This document shows, piece after piece, positions 26,357 to 34,917 of a stretch of DNA of 64,000 nucleotides. The translations under genes were made by a program, and so were the position numbers. The DNA comes from Agromyces cerinus (GTDB lineage Bacteria; Actinomycetota; Actinomycetes; Actinomycetales; Microbacteriaceae), in contig NZ_JAFBCT010000001.1 in assembly GCF_016907835.1 (NCBI RefSeq), positions 620,001 to 684,000 of the forward strand, written 5' to 3'. Within the stretch, counting starts at the first letter, position 1, and each line of letters begins with the position of its first letter. The notes beneath the pieces were generated by a model that was not told where the DNA came from, made no database searches, and was given only the letters and a program-made list of their open reading frames with translations.

Positions 26357-27340
26357 CTAGAGCCAGCCGCGGCGTTTGAAGGTGCGGTAGACGACGAGAT
26401 CGAGAACGACGGTCGTCGCTACGATCACGACCCACCCGAACTGCCACTGGACCAAGGGCAGGTTCTTGAAGTTCATCCCGTAGACACCTGCGATGAGCGT
26501 AGGGATCGCCAGCAGCGCAGCGAACGCGGAAATGGTCCGCATGTTCTTGTTCTGGCGGTATCCGACGTTGCTTTGGTGGTTCGCGACAGCGGCGTCCAAT
26601 GCCGCATGCTGCGCGGCCGCGAGAGTGGCGACGCCAGTGGTGTCGTTGTAGAGATGGCGGAGATACGGTGCGAGAGTCTGGTCTTCTCCGACGAGCCTTG
26701 CGAGGTGGTCGCGACCTCCCTCGAGTGCCGAGGCGAGGCCCCCGATGGCTCGGTCGATCCGGCCTATCCGTCGGCGAAGGCTGTAGATGCGAACGAAATC
26801 CTCCTGTGTATTGCTGTCGAAGACCTGCGTTTCGAGCTCATCGAGCTCAGCCTCGATCTGCGCCGCGGTGCCGACGTACGCTTGGACGATCGAGTTCAGG
26901 ATGCGATATGTCGCCGCAATCGGTGATGTCGCCGGGACTGGACCGGCTGCTGTGAGGATGCGCTCCAGGTCCGGCATCGTCGGATGGGCCCCCCGCTGTA
27001 CGGTCAGCAACCACCGGTCACCGATGATGAGGAAGAGTTCACCGCGCACGTCGGGCTCATCCTCGTTCAGTACGTCGTCCCAGACCGTGAGGTAGAGCTG
27101 CTCATCGAAGGCTTCGAGCTTCGGTGGCTGCCGCCCCTGCATCAGGTCCTCGGCGACAACAGGATGGAGGCCCAACTCCCGCGCCATCGCGGCCGCATCT
27201 TCTTGGTCCGGGTTCGATGCATGCAGCCACTTCCACACCCGGTTCTCACCAGGCGGGTCCTCAGCCTCCGGCTGAGCAACACCATCATCCGTGAAGGTGA
27301 CTGTGGCGAATGGCATCGGCGCGGGGTCGGTCCCGCTCAT
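26357..27340 (-). CDS. corA: CorA-type magnesium/metal channel
   Basis: A 327-residue CorA-family transporter that admits Mg2+ or Co2+. It has a long cytoplasmic funnel domain, then the stalk helix and TM1 with the signature YGMNFKNLP, and TM2 ending in basic RTFKRRGWL. The start at 27340 (MSGTDPAPMP) has GAGGA six bases before it. A GTG at 27376 would add 12 residues. By eye the gene has lower GC and more A/T-ending codons than its neighbours, which suggests it entered by transfer next to the tRNA-Thr gene. Gene order gives no operon partner. Confidence 0.88.
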   Translation of the reverse strand: MSGTDPAPMPFATVTFTDDGVAQPEAEDPPGENRVWKWLHASNPDQEDAAAMARELGLHPVVAEDLMQGRQPPKLEAFDEQLYLTVWDDVLNEDEPDVRGELFLIIGDRWLLTVQRGAHPTMPDLERILTAAGPVPATSPIAATYRILNSIVQAYVGTAAQIEAELDELETQVFDSNTQEDFVRIYSLRRRIGRIDRAIGGLASALEGGRDHLARLVGEDQTLAPYLRHLYNDTTGVATLAAAQHAALDAAVANHQSNVGYRQNKNMRTISAFAALLAIPTLIAGVYGMNFKNLPLVQWQFGWVVIVATTVVLDLVVYRTFKRRGWL

Positions 27341-27537
27341 CGTGTCCTCGATCCCTTGGTCTGTGAAGGGTCGCACACTCTCATCCTTGGGGGAATGGAC
27401 TGAAGCGCGTTGAGGTCTCGCGCTCCTGTGGGCGGCCCCTCAGTCGGACTCTCTGCAGCCCGACCATTCGATTCTCGGTCGGCTGCCGCTGCTGCGGGAG
27501 GGACTTGACATCGACGCGACGACTCCTCCGAAGACTA

Positions 27538-27593
27538 CTTTCGCCGCAGTCGCTGAGTGAGACCGATCGCCGCGTGGTCGCAGCATGGGCGGC
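27538..27593 (+). pseudogene. 56-bp fragment duplicating the 5' end of the Imm5-like gene
   Basis: Matches 28600-28655 at 54 of 56 positions (differences at 27553 and 27574). It would encode LSPQSLSETDRRVVAAWAA without its start codon and then diverges into an unrelated frame. It lies in the 361-nt non-coding gap between corA and the metallo-hydrolase gene, which otherwise holds only the SoxR-type promoter. Confidence 0.75.
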
Positions 27594-27641
27594 CGCTCGA
27601 GTGCGACGCCGGCTGAGCATCCGGGGTGGCGCACACCGGAC

Positions 27642-27672
27642 TTGACCTCAAGTCGACTTGAGCATTCAGACT
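27642..27672 (+). promoter_or_regulatory. SoxR-type MerR promoter
   Basis: CCTCAAGTCGACTTGAGC (27646-27663) contains the perfect 16-bp palindrome CTCAAGTCGACTTGAG and matches the known SoxR box CCTCAAGTTAACTTGAGG except in the centre and last base. It lies in a 19-bp spacer between TTGACC (27642-27647) and CAGACT (27667-27672), the stretched spacing typical of MerR-family activation. No soxR gene is in the window. Confidence 0.75.
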
Positions 27673-27701
27673 GCCGATGCCACCGAACGAAAGGGCTTCC
27701 C

Positions 27702-28517
27702 GTGACGATCTGGACCTGCGCCACGTGCGCGATCGAGCACGCTGACACCGCCACCCCGCCCGCGTTCTGCGCGATCTGTTCCGACGACCGCCAGTTCGTT
27801 CCGGCGAGCGGACAGCGGTGGACGACCCGGGAGGAGTTGGCCGGCACGGGCTATCGCGTCACCACATCCGAGATCGAGCCGGGCCTGCACGGCATCACCA
27901 CGGAACCGGAACTCGGCATCGGGCAGCGCGGGCTGCTCGTGCAGACCGAGGCCGGCAATCTGCTCTTCGAGCCCCCGGGATTCATCGACGACGCGGGAGT
28001 GGACGCGGTGCGCCGTCTCGGCGGCGTCGCCGCGATCGCGTCGAGCCATCCGCATCTCACCGGGTCGTCCATCCAGTGGAGCCACGCATTCGACGGGGTG
28101 CCGGTCTACGTCGCGCGGAAGGACGAAGCGTGGATCCGGCGACCGGACCCCGCGATCAGGCTCTGGCAGGACCGCGTCGAACTCCTCCCCGGGCTCGTGA
28201 TGCTCGAATGCGGCGGCCACTTCGCGGGCAGCAGCGTCGTGCACTGGCCGGCTGGAGCCGAGGGCCGAGGGGTGCTCCTGACCGGCGACACGATCGCGAT
28301 CGGAGCCGATCGCGCATCGGTCAACGTCATGCGCAGCTTCGTGAACAACATCCCGCTCCCGGAACGGGCGGTGCGTCGCATCATGAACACGGTGCTGCCA
28401 CTGGAATTCGATCGTCTCTACGGCGCCTTCGGCGAGTTGACCGCGCGAGCGCACGACATCACCGAGCGCTCCCTGCTCCGCTATGTCAGCTGGCTCCGCG
28501 ACGAGGTCCCCGAATGA
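27702..28517 (+). CDS. Metallo-beta-lactamase-fold protein with N-terminal zinc ribbon
   Basis: A 271-residue protein. The first ~30 residues carry two CX2C knuckles (CATC and CAIC), a rubredoxin-like metal site. The rest has MBL-fold landmarks: SSHPHLTGS instead of a full HXHXDH, ECGGHFAGSS, LLTGDT and a late Tyr-rich region. The missing Asp-His of the first motif implies a mononuclear or altered metal site. GTG 27702 follows GAAAGGG. The SoxR-type promoter directly upstream suggests induction by redox-cycling compounds, so a role in detoxification or redox chemistry is inferred. Confidence 0.75.
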   Translation: MTIWTCATCAIEHADTATPPAFCAICSDDRQFVPASGQRWTTREELAGTGYRVTTSEIEPGLHGITTEPELGIGQRGLLVQTEAGNLLFEPPGFIDDAGVDAVRRLGGVAAIASSHPHLTGSSIQWSHAFDGVPVYVARKDEAWIRRPDPAIRLWQDRVELLPGLVMLECGGHFAGSSVVHWPAGAEGRGVLLTGDTIAIGADRASVNVMRSFVNNIPLPERAVRRIMNTVLPLEFDRLYGAFGELTARAHDITERSLLRYVSWLRDEVPE

Positions 28518-28596
28518 GCCGGTGCATCGTGCAGGTGATCGATGGCTGCGTGCCGATCAGCGCTGCATCGTGCGGGCAGTATGAGAACCTGTCGAC

Positions 28597-29154
28597 ATGC
28601 TTTCGCCGCAGTCGTTGAGTGAGACCGATCGCCGCCTGGTCGCAGCATGGGCGGCGGAATGCGCCGAGCGGGTCCTGGGCCTGTTCGAGGAGGAGGCCCC
28701 TGCAGACGATCGACCGCGTGATGCCATCGCTCGGACTCGGGCGTTCGCTCGCGGTGATCTCGATGCCGCCGGCGAGATACGCCGACGTTTCGTCGCCGGT
28801 CGAGCTGCGCACGCGGTGAGTTCTCCCGCGGCAGTGGCGGCCGCGCGGGCCGCCGCACAGGCCGCCGGCGTCGCTCACATGGGCGCGCATGCTCTGGGCG
28901 CGGCCGCCTACGCCGCGAAAGCGGTGGGGCTTGCCGTTCCGGATCGACCCGATGCCGTCCGCGATGAGATCTCCTGGCAGGTCGAGCACATGACCGACGA
29001 GACGAAGTCCGCCCTTCGACAGCTGCCGCCCGTCGGCGAGGACACCGCGGGCCCGCTCGGCTCGGGACTGCTCGCGTCGGGCATCCTCGGATCGACGATT
29101 CGCGAGATCCAGGCCGCCATCGGCAGCACCTCCCCGCAGCAGAGCGCCCGGTAG
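28597..29154 (+). CDS. Imm5-like Ala-rich protein
   Basis: A 185-residue helical Ala-rich protein. The pattern LSETDRRLVAAWAAECAERVL, AARAAAQAAGVAHMGAHALG and AAYAAKAVGLA is that of the 'Imm-5-like' putative immunity domain family. The residues IREIQAAIG at the end form another helix. No toxin gene adjoins it, so an immunity role is unproven; such orphan members are common in actinobacterial genomes. The first 56 bp after the ATG have a near-identical copy at 27538-27593. No good Shine-Dalgarno is visible. Confidence 0.65.
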   Translation: MLSPQSLSETDRRLVAAWAAECAERVLGLFEEEAPADDRPRDAIARTRAFARGDLDAAGEIRRRFVAGRAAHAVSSPAAVAAARAAAQAAGVAHMGAHALGAAAYAAKAVGLAVPDRPDAVRDEISWQVEHMTDETKSALRQLPPVGEDTAGPLGSGLLASGILGSTIREIQAAIGSTSPQQSAR

Positions 29155-29191
29155 ACGATCGGCACCCGGCAACTGGCATCCTGCGCACACA

Positions 29192-29220
29192 CGAACGGCC
29201 CGGGATCGCCGGGCCGTTCG
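29192..29220. terminator. Bidirectional terminator
   Basis: Twelve-bp perfect stem (29192-29203 with 29209-29220) between the convergent Imm5-like gene and SGNH hydrolase gene. Confidence 0.8.
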
Positions 29221-29256
29221 CATCTCACGCGAGGAAGAGCGCGTGTGGTTCAGGAG

Positions 29257-30081
29257 TCACTTGAGCGCCGGGCGCAGGGCGGCCGCGAAGGCCTGGTACC
29301 CGGCGGCGTTGGCGTGGAACGAGTCGTTCGAGCGCAGCCAGCTCCAGTCGTTGATCCACGGCGCGGCACTGCCGATGCCGTGACCGGTGAAGGGCGCTTC
29401 GACGTCGACGTACACGGCGCCGGCGAGCACCGCCGCGGCCTCGATCGCGTCGTTCAGGGCGACGGTGCCGGTGTTGACGCGGGTCGCCCACTGGTAGCGC
29501 GAGGTCGGCGCGAACAGCAGCGGGTATCCCGTGACGACCACCCGGGCGTTCGGGGCCTTCGCCTTGATCGCCGCGATGGCGTTGCGCACGTTCTGGGCGA
29601 GCACACCGTTCTGCACCATGGTCTCGCCCGCGATGATGTGCGTCTCGCACGTGCTGTTCACGAGCACGAAGCAGTTCTGCATCACGTTCGCGAAGCCGAC
29701 ATCGTTGCCGCCGACGGTGAGCGTGACCCGCACGGCGTTCGCCGGGAGCGCGGGAACCTGCTTCGAGACCACGTCGGCCGTGGTCGCGCCGCGGCAGGCC
29801 GGTCGAGCGGAGAGTGCGAGGTTCGCATCGGCGTCGAGCAGTGCCGGGTATCCCTTCGAGCTGGTATAGCAGCTCGTCTCGAGGTAGCTGCCGGCGCCGA
29901 GGCCGGCCGCGTAGGAGTCGCCCAGTGCCGCGTAGGCGAGTTGGGCGTTGCCGCCCCCGCCGCCGGGCTTGCCCTTGCCCGAGGGCGCCGCCAGTGCCGG
30001 CGACGCGACCGAGCCGAGGGTGATCAGCGCTGCGAGCAGCGCCGCCGCGAGTGCGAACCGCGGCCGCGACGACCCGTTCAC
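29257..30081 (-). CDS. Secreted SGNH/GDSL hydrolase 1
   Basis: A 274-residue exported esterase or lipase. The signal peptide is FALAAALLAALITLGSVASPALAA. Block I nucleophile is in AALGDSYAAG, the oxyanion Gly in CRGATTADV, block III in TVGGNDVGF, and block V has SFHANAAGY. All four SGNH residues are present. The GTG start overlaps the stop of hydrolase 2, so the two are a translationally coupled tandem pair. Cell-envelope lipid or polysaccharide esters are likely substrates. Confidence 0.88.
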   Translation of the reverse strand: MNGSSRPRFALAAALLAALITLGSVASPALAAPSGKGKPGGGGGNAQLAYAALGDSYAAGLGAGSYLETSCYTSSKGYPALLDADANLALSARPACRGATTADVVSKQVPALPANAVRVTLTVGGNDVGFANVMQNCFVLVNSTCETHIIAGETMVQNGVLAQNVRNAIAAIKAKAPNARVVVTGYPLLFAPTSRYQWATRVNTGTVALNDAIEAAAVLAGAVYVDVEAPFTGHGIGSAAPWINDWSWLRSNDSFHANAAGYQAFAAALRPALK

Positions 30082-30914
30082 GGCAGTGCCGATGCGGTGA
30101 GGAGCGCTTCGCGATAGGCGGAGTAGCCGGCGGCGTTCGGGTGGAGGAAGGTGATCGGGTCGGCTGGGTTCTCGCCGAGCCACGAGGCGCCCGAACCGAC
30201 GCCGTGACCGGCGAACAGCTCGGTCACGTCGACATACCCTGCGTCGACACCGGATGCCGCTGCGCTCGCGGCGCCTGCAGCGATGAGCGAGTTCATCGCG
30301 GCGGTGAGCGCGTTCACCTGATCGGTGAGGGGGAGCAGCCCCGGCTGGAACGGGATCGCGTACCCGGTCACGAGGACCTCCGCCCCGGGGGAGCGCGTCG
30401 CGATCGCCGTGACGAGCCCCGCGATGTCGACGGTCAGCTGCCCGGAGGCGAGGTAGTCCTGCGCGGCCTGTACGGCGAGCAGGCACTCCAGGGCGGGCTC
30501 CGGGATGGAGCACGCCGCCAGGATGCCCGTCAGGTCGACCTCGTTCGCGCCGACCGTGAGGGTCACGAGCGTCGTGCCGCGGTTGACCTGGGAGAGCTGG
30601 TTCGCAGCGACATCCGCGATCGTCGCTCCGCTGCAGGAGGGATTGCGCAGCAGGTTCGTGCGCGGCGCGGCGTCGAGGAGCGTCGGGTAGCCGCTCGGGC
30701 TTCTGAGGCAGGCGTCGACATAGCCGCCCGCGCCCTGCCCTGCTGCCACGGAGTCGCCGAGGGCGACGTACTTGGCGACGGGCGACGACGACGTCGCTGA
30801 GGGTGGCGCGGCAGCGGCCGGGCCGGCGATCCCCGCGGGGATCACCACGAGGGCGATGATGGCCGCGGCGGCACTGCCGATGACGCGGCCCTTCCAAGCG
30901 AATACAGCCGTCAT
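30078..30914 (-). CDS. Secreted SGNH/GDSL hydrolase 2
   Basis: A 278-residue paralogue of the downstream gene, with signal peptide VIGSAAAAIIALVVIPAGIA. It keeps the nucleophile in VALGDSVAAGQG, SCSGATIADV and TVGANEVDL. The last differs from the usual GXND by having Glu after Asn. Block V is DPITFLHPNAAGY with Asp and His. It is the first gene of the pair, with the promoter in the 80-bp gap shared with the divergent oxidoreductase. Confidence 0.85.
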   Translation of the reverse strand: MTAVFAWKGRVIGSAAAAIIALVVIPAGIAGPAAAAPPSATSSSPVAKYVALGDSVAAGQGAGGYVDACLRSPSGYPTLLDAAPRTNLLRNPSCSGATIADVAANQLSQVNRGTTLVTLTVGANEVDLTGILAACSIPEPALECLLAVQAAQDYLASGQLTVDIAGLVTAIATRSPGAEVLVTGYAIPFQPGLLPLTDQVNALTAAMNSLIAAGAASAAASGVDAGYVDVTELFAGHGVGSGASWLGENPADPITFLHPNAAGYSAYREALLTASALP

Positions 30915-30994
30915 GGCTGAACGTTAGACCTGATCGTGAGGAAACCACATGATCCCCGAACAGGGGGAGGGTGCCGGCGGCATAGGCTGTCGGC

Positions 30995-31978
30995 ATGACC
31001 GAACGACTGCGGTGGGGCATCCTCGCCACCGGCGGCATCGCGCACGCCTTCGCCAACGACCTGAAGCTCAACGGATTCACCGTGCAGGCGGTCGGGTCGC
31101 GCTCGCAGGAGAACGCCGACGCGTTCGCCGCCGAGTTCGACATCCCGAACGCGCATGCCAGCTACGAAGCGCTCGCCGCCGACCCCGAGGTCGACGTGAT
31201 CTACGTCTCCACGCCGCATCCGATGCACGCCGCCGGCGCCACCCTCGCGCTCGAGGCCGGCAAGCACGTGCTCGTCGAGAAGGCGTTCACGGTCAACGCC
31301 GCCGAGGCGCGAGCGCTCGCCGAGCTCGCCGCGGCGAAGGGCCTGCTCGTGCTCGAGGCCATGTGGACCAGGTACCTGCCGCACATGGCGCGCATCCGCG
31401 AGATCATCGCGGCGGGCACGCTCGGCGAGGTGCGCACGCTCATCGCCGACCACACCCAGCTGCTCTCCGACGACCCGGCGCACCGCATCAACGCGCTCGA
31501 ACTCGGCGGCGGAGCCCTGCTCGACCTCGGCATCTACCCGATCTCCTTCGCATGGGACCTCTTCGGCGCCCCCGCGACGACCCAGGCATCGGCGACCTTC
31601 AAGTCGACCGGCGCCGACGCGCAGGTGGCCGTCGTCTACAGCTACGAGGGCGGGCGCATGGCCTCCACCATCTCGGCGAGCGACGTGAAGGGGCCGAATA
31701 CCGCGGTCGTGCTCGGCACCGAGGCCCGCATCGAGATCGACCAGGTCTGGTACTCGCCCACGACCTTCCGGGTCATCGCCGCCGACGGCACGCAGCTCGA
31801 GGAGTACCGCTCGGAGGTCGTCGGCCGGGGCATGCACTTCCAGGCCGAAGCGGTCGAACGGCTCGTCGCGGCGGGCACCCTCACGGGCGACCTGCTGCCG
31901 ATCGACGAGACCGTGGCGATCATGGCGTCGCTCGACGAGATCCGCCGGCAGATCGGTCTCGTCTACCCCGGCGAGTGA
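30995..31978 (+). CDS. Gfo/Idh/MocA-family oxidoreductase
   Basis: A 327-residue NAD(P)-dependent dehydrogenase. The Rossmann fold opens WGILATGGIAHAFANDLK, and the conserved E-K is in VLVEKAFTVNAAEA. The C-terminal alpha/beta domain has ELGGGALLDLGIYPISFA with the catalytic-region Asp and a nearby His-poor site, as in the dihydrodiol-dehydrogenase-like branch. The substrate is presumably a sugar or cyclitol but cannot be told from neighbours. It is monocistronic. Confidence 0.88.
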   Translation: MTERLRWGILATGGIAHAFANDLKLNGFTVQAVGSRSQENADAFAAEFDIPNAHASYEALAADPEVDVIYVSTPHPMHAAGATLALEAGKHVLVEKAFTVNAAEARALAELAAAKGLLVLEAMWTRYLPHMARIREIIAAGTLGEVRTLIADHTQLLSDDPAHRINALELGGGALLDLGIYPISFAWDLFGAPATTQASATFKSTGADAQVAVVYSYEGGRMASTISASDVKGPNTAVVLGTEARIEIDQVWYSPTTFRVIAADGTQLEEYRSEVVGRGMHFQAEAVERLVAAGTLTGDLLPIDETVAIMASLDEIRRQIGLVYPGE

Positions 31979-31995
31979 TCGGCAGCGCCCGATCA
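31976..31995 (+). terminator. Weak hairpin after oxidoreductase
   Basis: TGATCGG (31976-31982) pairs with CCGATCA (31989-31995). It overlaps the stop codon and has no T-tract. Confidence 0.35.
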
Positions 31996-32041
31996 GCCGC
32001 ATGATCAGGTTCTCTTGAGGATGACTCCGTAGGATTCCCGG

Positions 32042-33673
32042 GTGATCGACGAGACGGATGCCGCGGGGGAGACCCCCGACCCGAGCGACCCGTCGACCGC
32101 TGACGCCGACACGTCGGCCGCTGAGACCGCCGAAACGTCAGTCTCTGAGACCGCAGAAACGTCGGCAGAGGACGTCGTCGGTGCTCCGAGCTCCGACGCT
32201 GCAACGGCTGAGGCGCCCGACGCGGCCGACGACGCCGAATCCCCGAAGTCGGGTGTGCTCGCCGCGATCGCTGCATTCGCCCGCACGCATCGCCTGCCGC
32301 TCATGATCGCGGGCGGCGTCGTCGCCTTCGGCCTCATCGGCGCCGGCGCGGTCGCCGCCGGCATCGCGAGCAACGGCGGCGGAGCGGCATCCGCTGCCCT
32401 CGCGACGACGACCCCGACACCCACACCCACCGCCGACCCCGCCCGGCCGGTGCCCGAGGCGGTCGCGGCGGCGAGCCGGCTGCGCACCTGCTCGGTCGCC
32501 GATCGCGCGGCCGACGGGCGTCTCGCCAACCTCCAGGCGCAGGTGATGAACGCCTCCACGGGCGAGGTGCTCTACGACCGCGGCGGAACGACCGCCTCGC
32601 GCACCGCGAGCGTCATGAAGGTGCTCACGTCTGCCGCGGCCCTCTCGGTGCTCGGGCCCGACTACCGCACCCCGACCACCGTCGTGAAGGGTTCGGAGCC
32701 GGGCTCGGTCGTGCTCGTCGGCGGTGGCGATGCCACGCTCTCCCGCACCTCGAGCGGCACCGAGACCGTCTACCCGGGCGCCGCGCACCTCGACGACCTC
32801 GCCGCCCAGGTCGAGGCGGCGTGGGACGCCGATCCCGCGAACCCGCCGCTGACGAAGCTCATCCTCGATGCGAGCTACTTCGGCGGCGACGAGTGGGAGC
32901 CGAGCTGGGCGCTCAAGGAGCGCGACGACGGCTACATGTCGAACATCGCCGCCCTCATGGTCGACGGCGACCGCGACGACCCCGGGTCGAACACCTCGTG
33001 GCGCAGCGACGACCCCGTGGGCCGCGCCGGCGACGCCTTCGCCGACGAGCTCGGCGGCATCGAGGTGATCGAACGCGGCGTCGCCCCGGCCGGCGCGACG
33101 CAGCTCGGCCAGGTGCAGTCGCCGACCGTCGCGGAGCTCGTCGACAAGGCCCTCGTGGTCTCCGACAACACCGCGGCCGAGATGCTCGCCAGGCTCGTCG
33201 CCATCGAGACCGGTTCGGGCAACACCTTCGGCGCGATCAACGCCGGAGTGCTCGAGGGACTCGCCGCCTACGGCATCGACACCACGGGCATCACGATCGT
33301 CGACGGGTCGGGGCTGTCCGACAACAACGCGGTGCCGCCGTCGTACCTGACCCGGTTGTTCGTGAAGATCAACGCGCGCGAGGGCAACCTCGGCGTGCTC
33401 ATGGACGGACTGCCGGTCTCGGGCGAGCGCGGTTCGCTCAGTTACGACGACCGCTTCGCGGGCGACAACTCGGTCGCCGACGGTGCGGTCTCCGCCAAGA
33501 CCGGCTGGATCGACACCGGCTACACGCTCTCGGGCGTCGTTCGGGCAGAGGACGGCGCGACCCTGACCTTCGCGATCTACGCCCTCGGCGACGTCACCGA
33601 TGAGGCGAAGCAGGCGATCGACACGCTCACGACGGGTTTCTACCTCTGCGGCGACAACCTCGCCAACCTGTGA
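32042..33673 (+). CDS. PBP4-type D-alanyl-D-alanine carboxypeptidase/endopeptidase
   Basis: A 543-residue peptidase S13 protein. The first ~75 residues are acidic and Ser/Thr/Ala-rich, probably disordered and cytoplasmic. One membrane helix (LPLMIAGGVVAFGLIGAGAV) follows, then the extracytoplasmic domain. Active-site motifs are Ser190-V-M-Lys193, the SXN motif VSDNTAAE and the KTG motif in SAKTGWIDTG. The family trims pentapeptides or cleaves cross-links in peptidoglycan. Start is GTG 32042. The long acidic N-terminal tail is unlike the E. coli DacB layout and typical of actinobacteria. Confidence 0.9.
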   Translation: MIDETDAAGETPDPSDPSTADADTSAAETAETSVSETAETSAEDVVGAPSSDAATAEAPDAADDAESPKSGVLAAIAAFARTHRLPLMIAGGVVAFGLIGAGAVAAGIASNGGGAASAALATTTPTPTPTADPARPVPEAVAAASRLRTCSVADRAADGRLANLQAQVMNASTGEVLYDRGGTTASRTASVMKVLTSAAALSVLGPDYRTPTTVVKGSEPGSVVLVGGGDATLSRTSSGTETVYPGAAHLDDLAAQVEAAWDADPANPPLTKLILDASYFGGDEWEPSWALKERDDGYMSNIAALMVDGDRDDPGSNTSWRSDDPVGRAGDAFADELGGIEVIERGVAPAGATQLGQVQSPTVAELVDKALVVSDNTAAEMLARLVAIETGSGNTFGAINAGVLEGLAAYGIDTTGITIVDGSGLSDNNAVPPSYLTRLFVKINAREGNLGVLMDGLPVSGERGSLSYDDRFAGDNSVADGAVSAKTGWIDTGYTLSGVVRAEDGATLTFAIYALGDVTDEAKQAIDTLTTGFYLCGDNLANL

Positions 33674-33739
33674 CGGGCGCGGCTCGCCGAGCGTTGAGTG
33701 CCAACCCCGACGTCGACACGTCGGCCGTCGACGCGATGC

Positions 33740-34738
33740 TCAGGCAGCGGTCGTGCGCGCGCGGAATGAGCTCGGCGGCTCGCCGAACTCGGCTCGGAAC
33801 GCGCGGCTGAAGTGCGCGGCATCCGCGAAGCCCCACCTGGTGGCGACCTGGCCGATGGGGCGGTGCGCGGTCAGCGGATCGCCGAGCTCGCGGCGACAGC
33901 GGTCGAGTCGGCGCGCCCTGATGAACGTCGAGACCGTGAGCCCCTCCTCGTGGAAGAGCGCGTGCAGGTGCCTGGTCGAGATGTAGGCAGCCGCGGCGAT
34001 GCTGCCGGGCGTGAGATCGGGGTCGCCCAGGTGCTCGTCGATGTAGCCCTGAACGCGTCGGAGCATGGCTCGGTGCGGTCGATCGGCGTCGCGTGCCACG
34101 TCGAGTTCGCGTGCGTAGAGGGTGGTCACGAGGTCCACGGCGTTGCGGGCGAGCCGACCGCCGATCGGCCCGTCGAGCTGCTGCAGGTCGCCCGCGAGTT
34201 CGCCGAGGAAGCGGGCCACGACCCGTGCGAGCCCGGTGCCGCCGTCGATGGTTGCCGCGGTCATGCCGCGTACGGCGTCGGTGGGCAGTTCGAGCGCGCG
34301 GTGCGGCACCATGAGCACGAGCGTGCTGAACGCCTCCTCGAACACGAGCGTGTACGGCGAGTCGGTGTCGTAGACGGTGAGATCGCCGGGGCGGAGCACC
34401 GCCTCGCGGTTCTCCTGGATGAGCAGGCCCGTGCCGGCCAGTTGTAGGCCCACCTTGAAGCAGCGGTGGCTCGAGCGGGCGACGAGTTCCGGCGTGCGGT
34501 GGATCTCGTGGCCGTCGGCGGTGACGACCGAGACGTGCACGTCGTCGTTGGTCGAGGCGCGGATGTCGCCGCGGAACGAGTCCTGCCGGTCGGAGCGCAC
34601 CTGCAGCGGCACGAAGGACTGCGAGACGAGTGCGCTGAACGCGCCGAAGCCGAGCGGCAGGGCCGCCCGGTCGAGTGGGGCGGAGCGCACGGATTCGTCG
34701 AGCACGGGCATGCACCTCATCTCCGGGGGGACGGACAT
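33740..34738 (-). CDS. AraC-family regulator of the amine module
   Basis: A 332-residue regulator with an N-terminal AraC-binding-like (cupin) domain (about 20-190) and a C-terminal double helix-turn-helix with SIAAAAYISTRHLHALFHEE and GFADAAHFSRAFRAEFGEPP. This NphR/FeaR-like arrangement is commonly associated with aromatic compound or amine degradation. It is divergent from the APC permease across a 179-bp gap. ATG 34711 is an alternative start with a better Shine-Dalgarno (GGAG, 9-nt spacing). The effector is inferred to be an aromatic amine or its aldehyde. Confidence 0.85.
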   Translation of the reverse strand: MSVPPEMRCMPVLDESVRSAPLDRAALPLGFGAFSALVSQSFVPLQVRSDRQDSFRGDIRASTNDDVHVSVVTADGHEIHRTPELVARSSHRCFKVGLQLAGTGLLIQENREAVLRPGDLTVYDTDSPYTLVFEEAFSTLVLMVPHRALELPTDAVRGMTAATIDGGTGLARVVARFLGELAGDLQQLDGPIGGRLARNAVDLVTTLYARELDVARDADRPHRAMLRRVQGYIDEHLGDPDLTPGSIAAAAYISTRHLHALFHEEGLTVSTFIRARRLDRCRRELGDPLTAHRPIGQVATRWGFADAAHFSRAFRAEFGEPPSSFRARTTAA

Positions 34739-34917
34739 CGACGTCCGGGTGGGGAGACTCTACGCCTGTCGAGACAAAACCGACAGTGCGAGCCTGCGTT
34801 CGGGGACAACCACCCTTCGCTCTCCGACAAGGCCGGAAGGTTCCGGACGGGAATCATGAGCCGGAACCGGGCGACGCCGCCGTGGCTCGCTCCCCGTCGG
34901 ATAAGGAACCCCCAGCC

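Noticed and set aside
26220..29190. Attachment-site copy of the tRNA-Thr 3' end
   Set aside because: No second copy of the T-arm and acceptor sequence was found in the following DNA, and no integrase gene is present.
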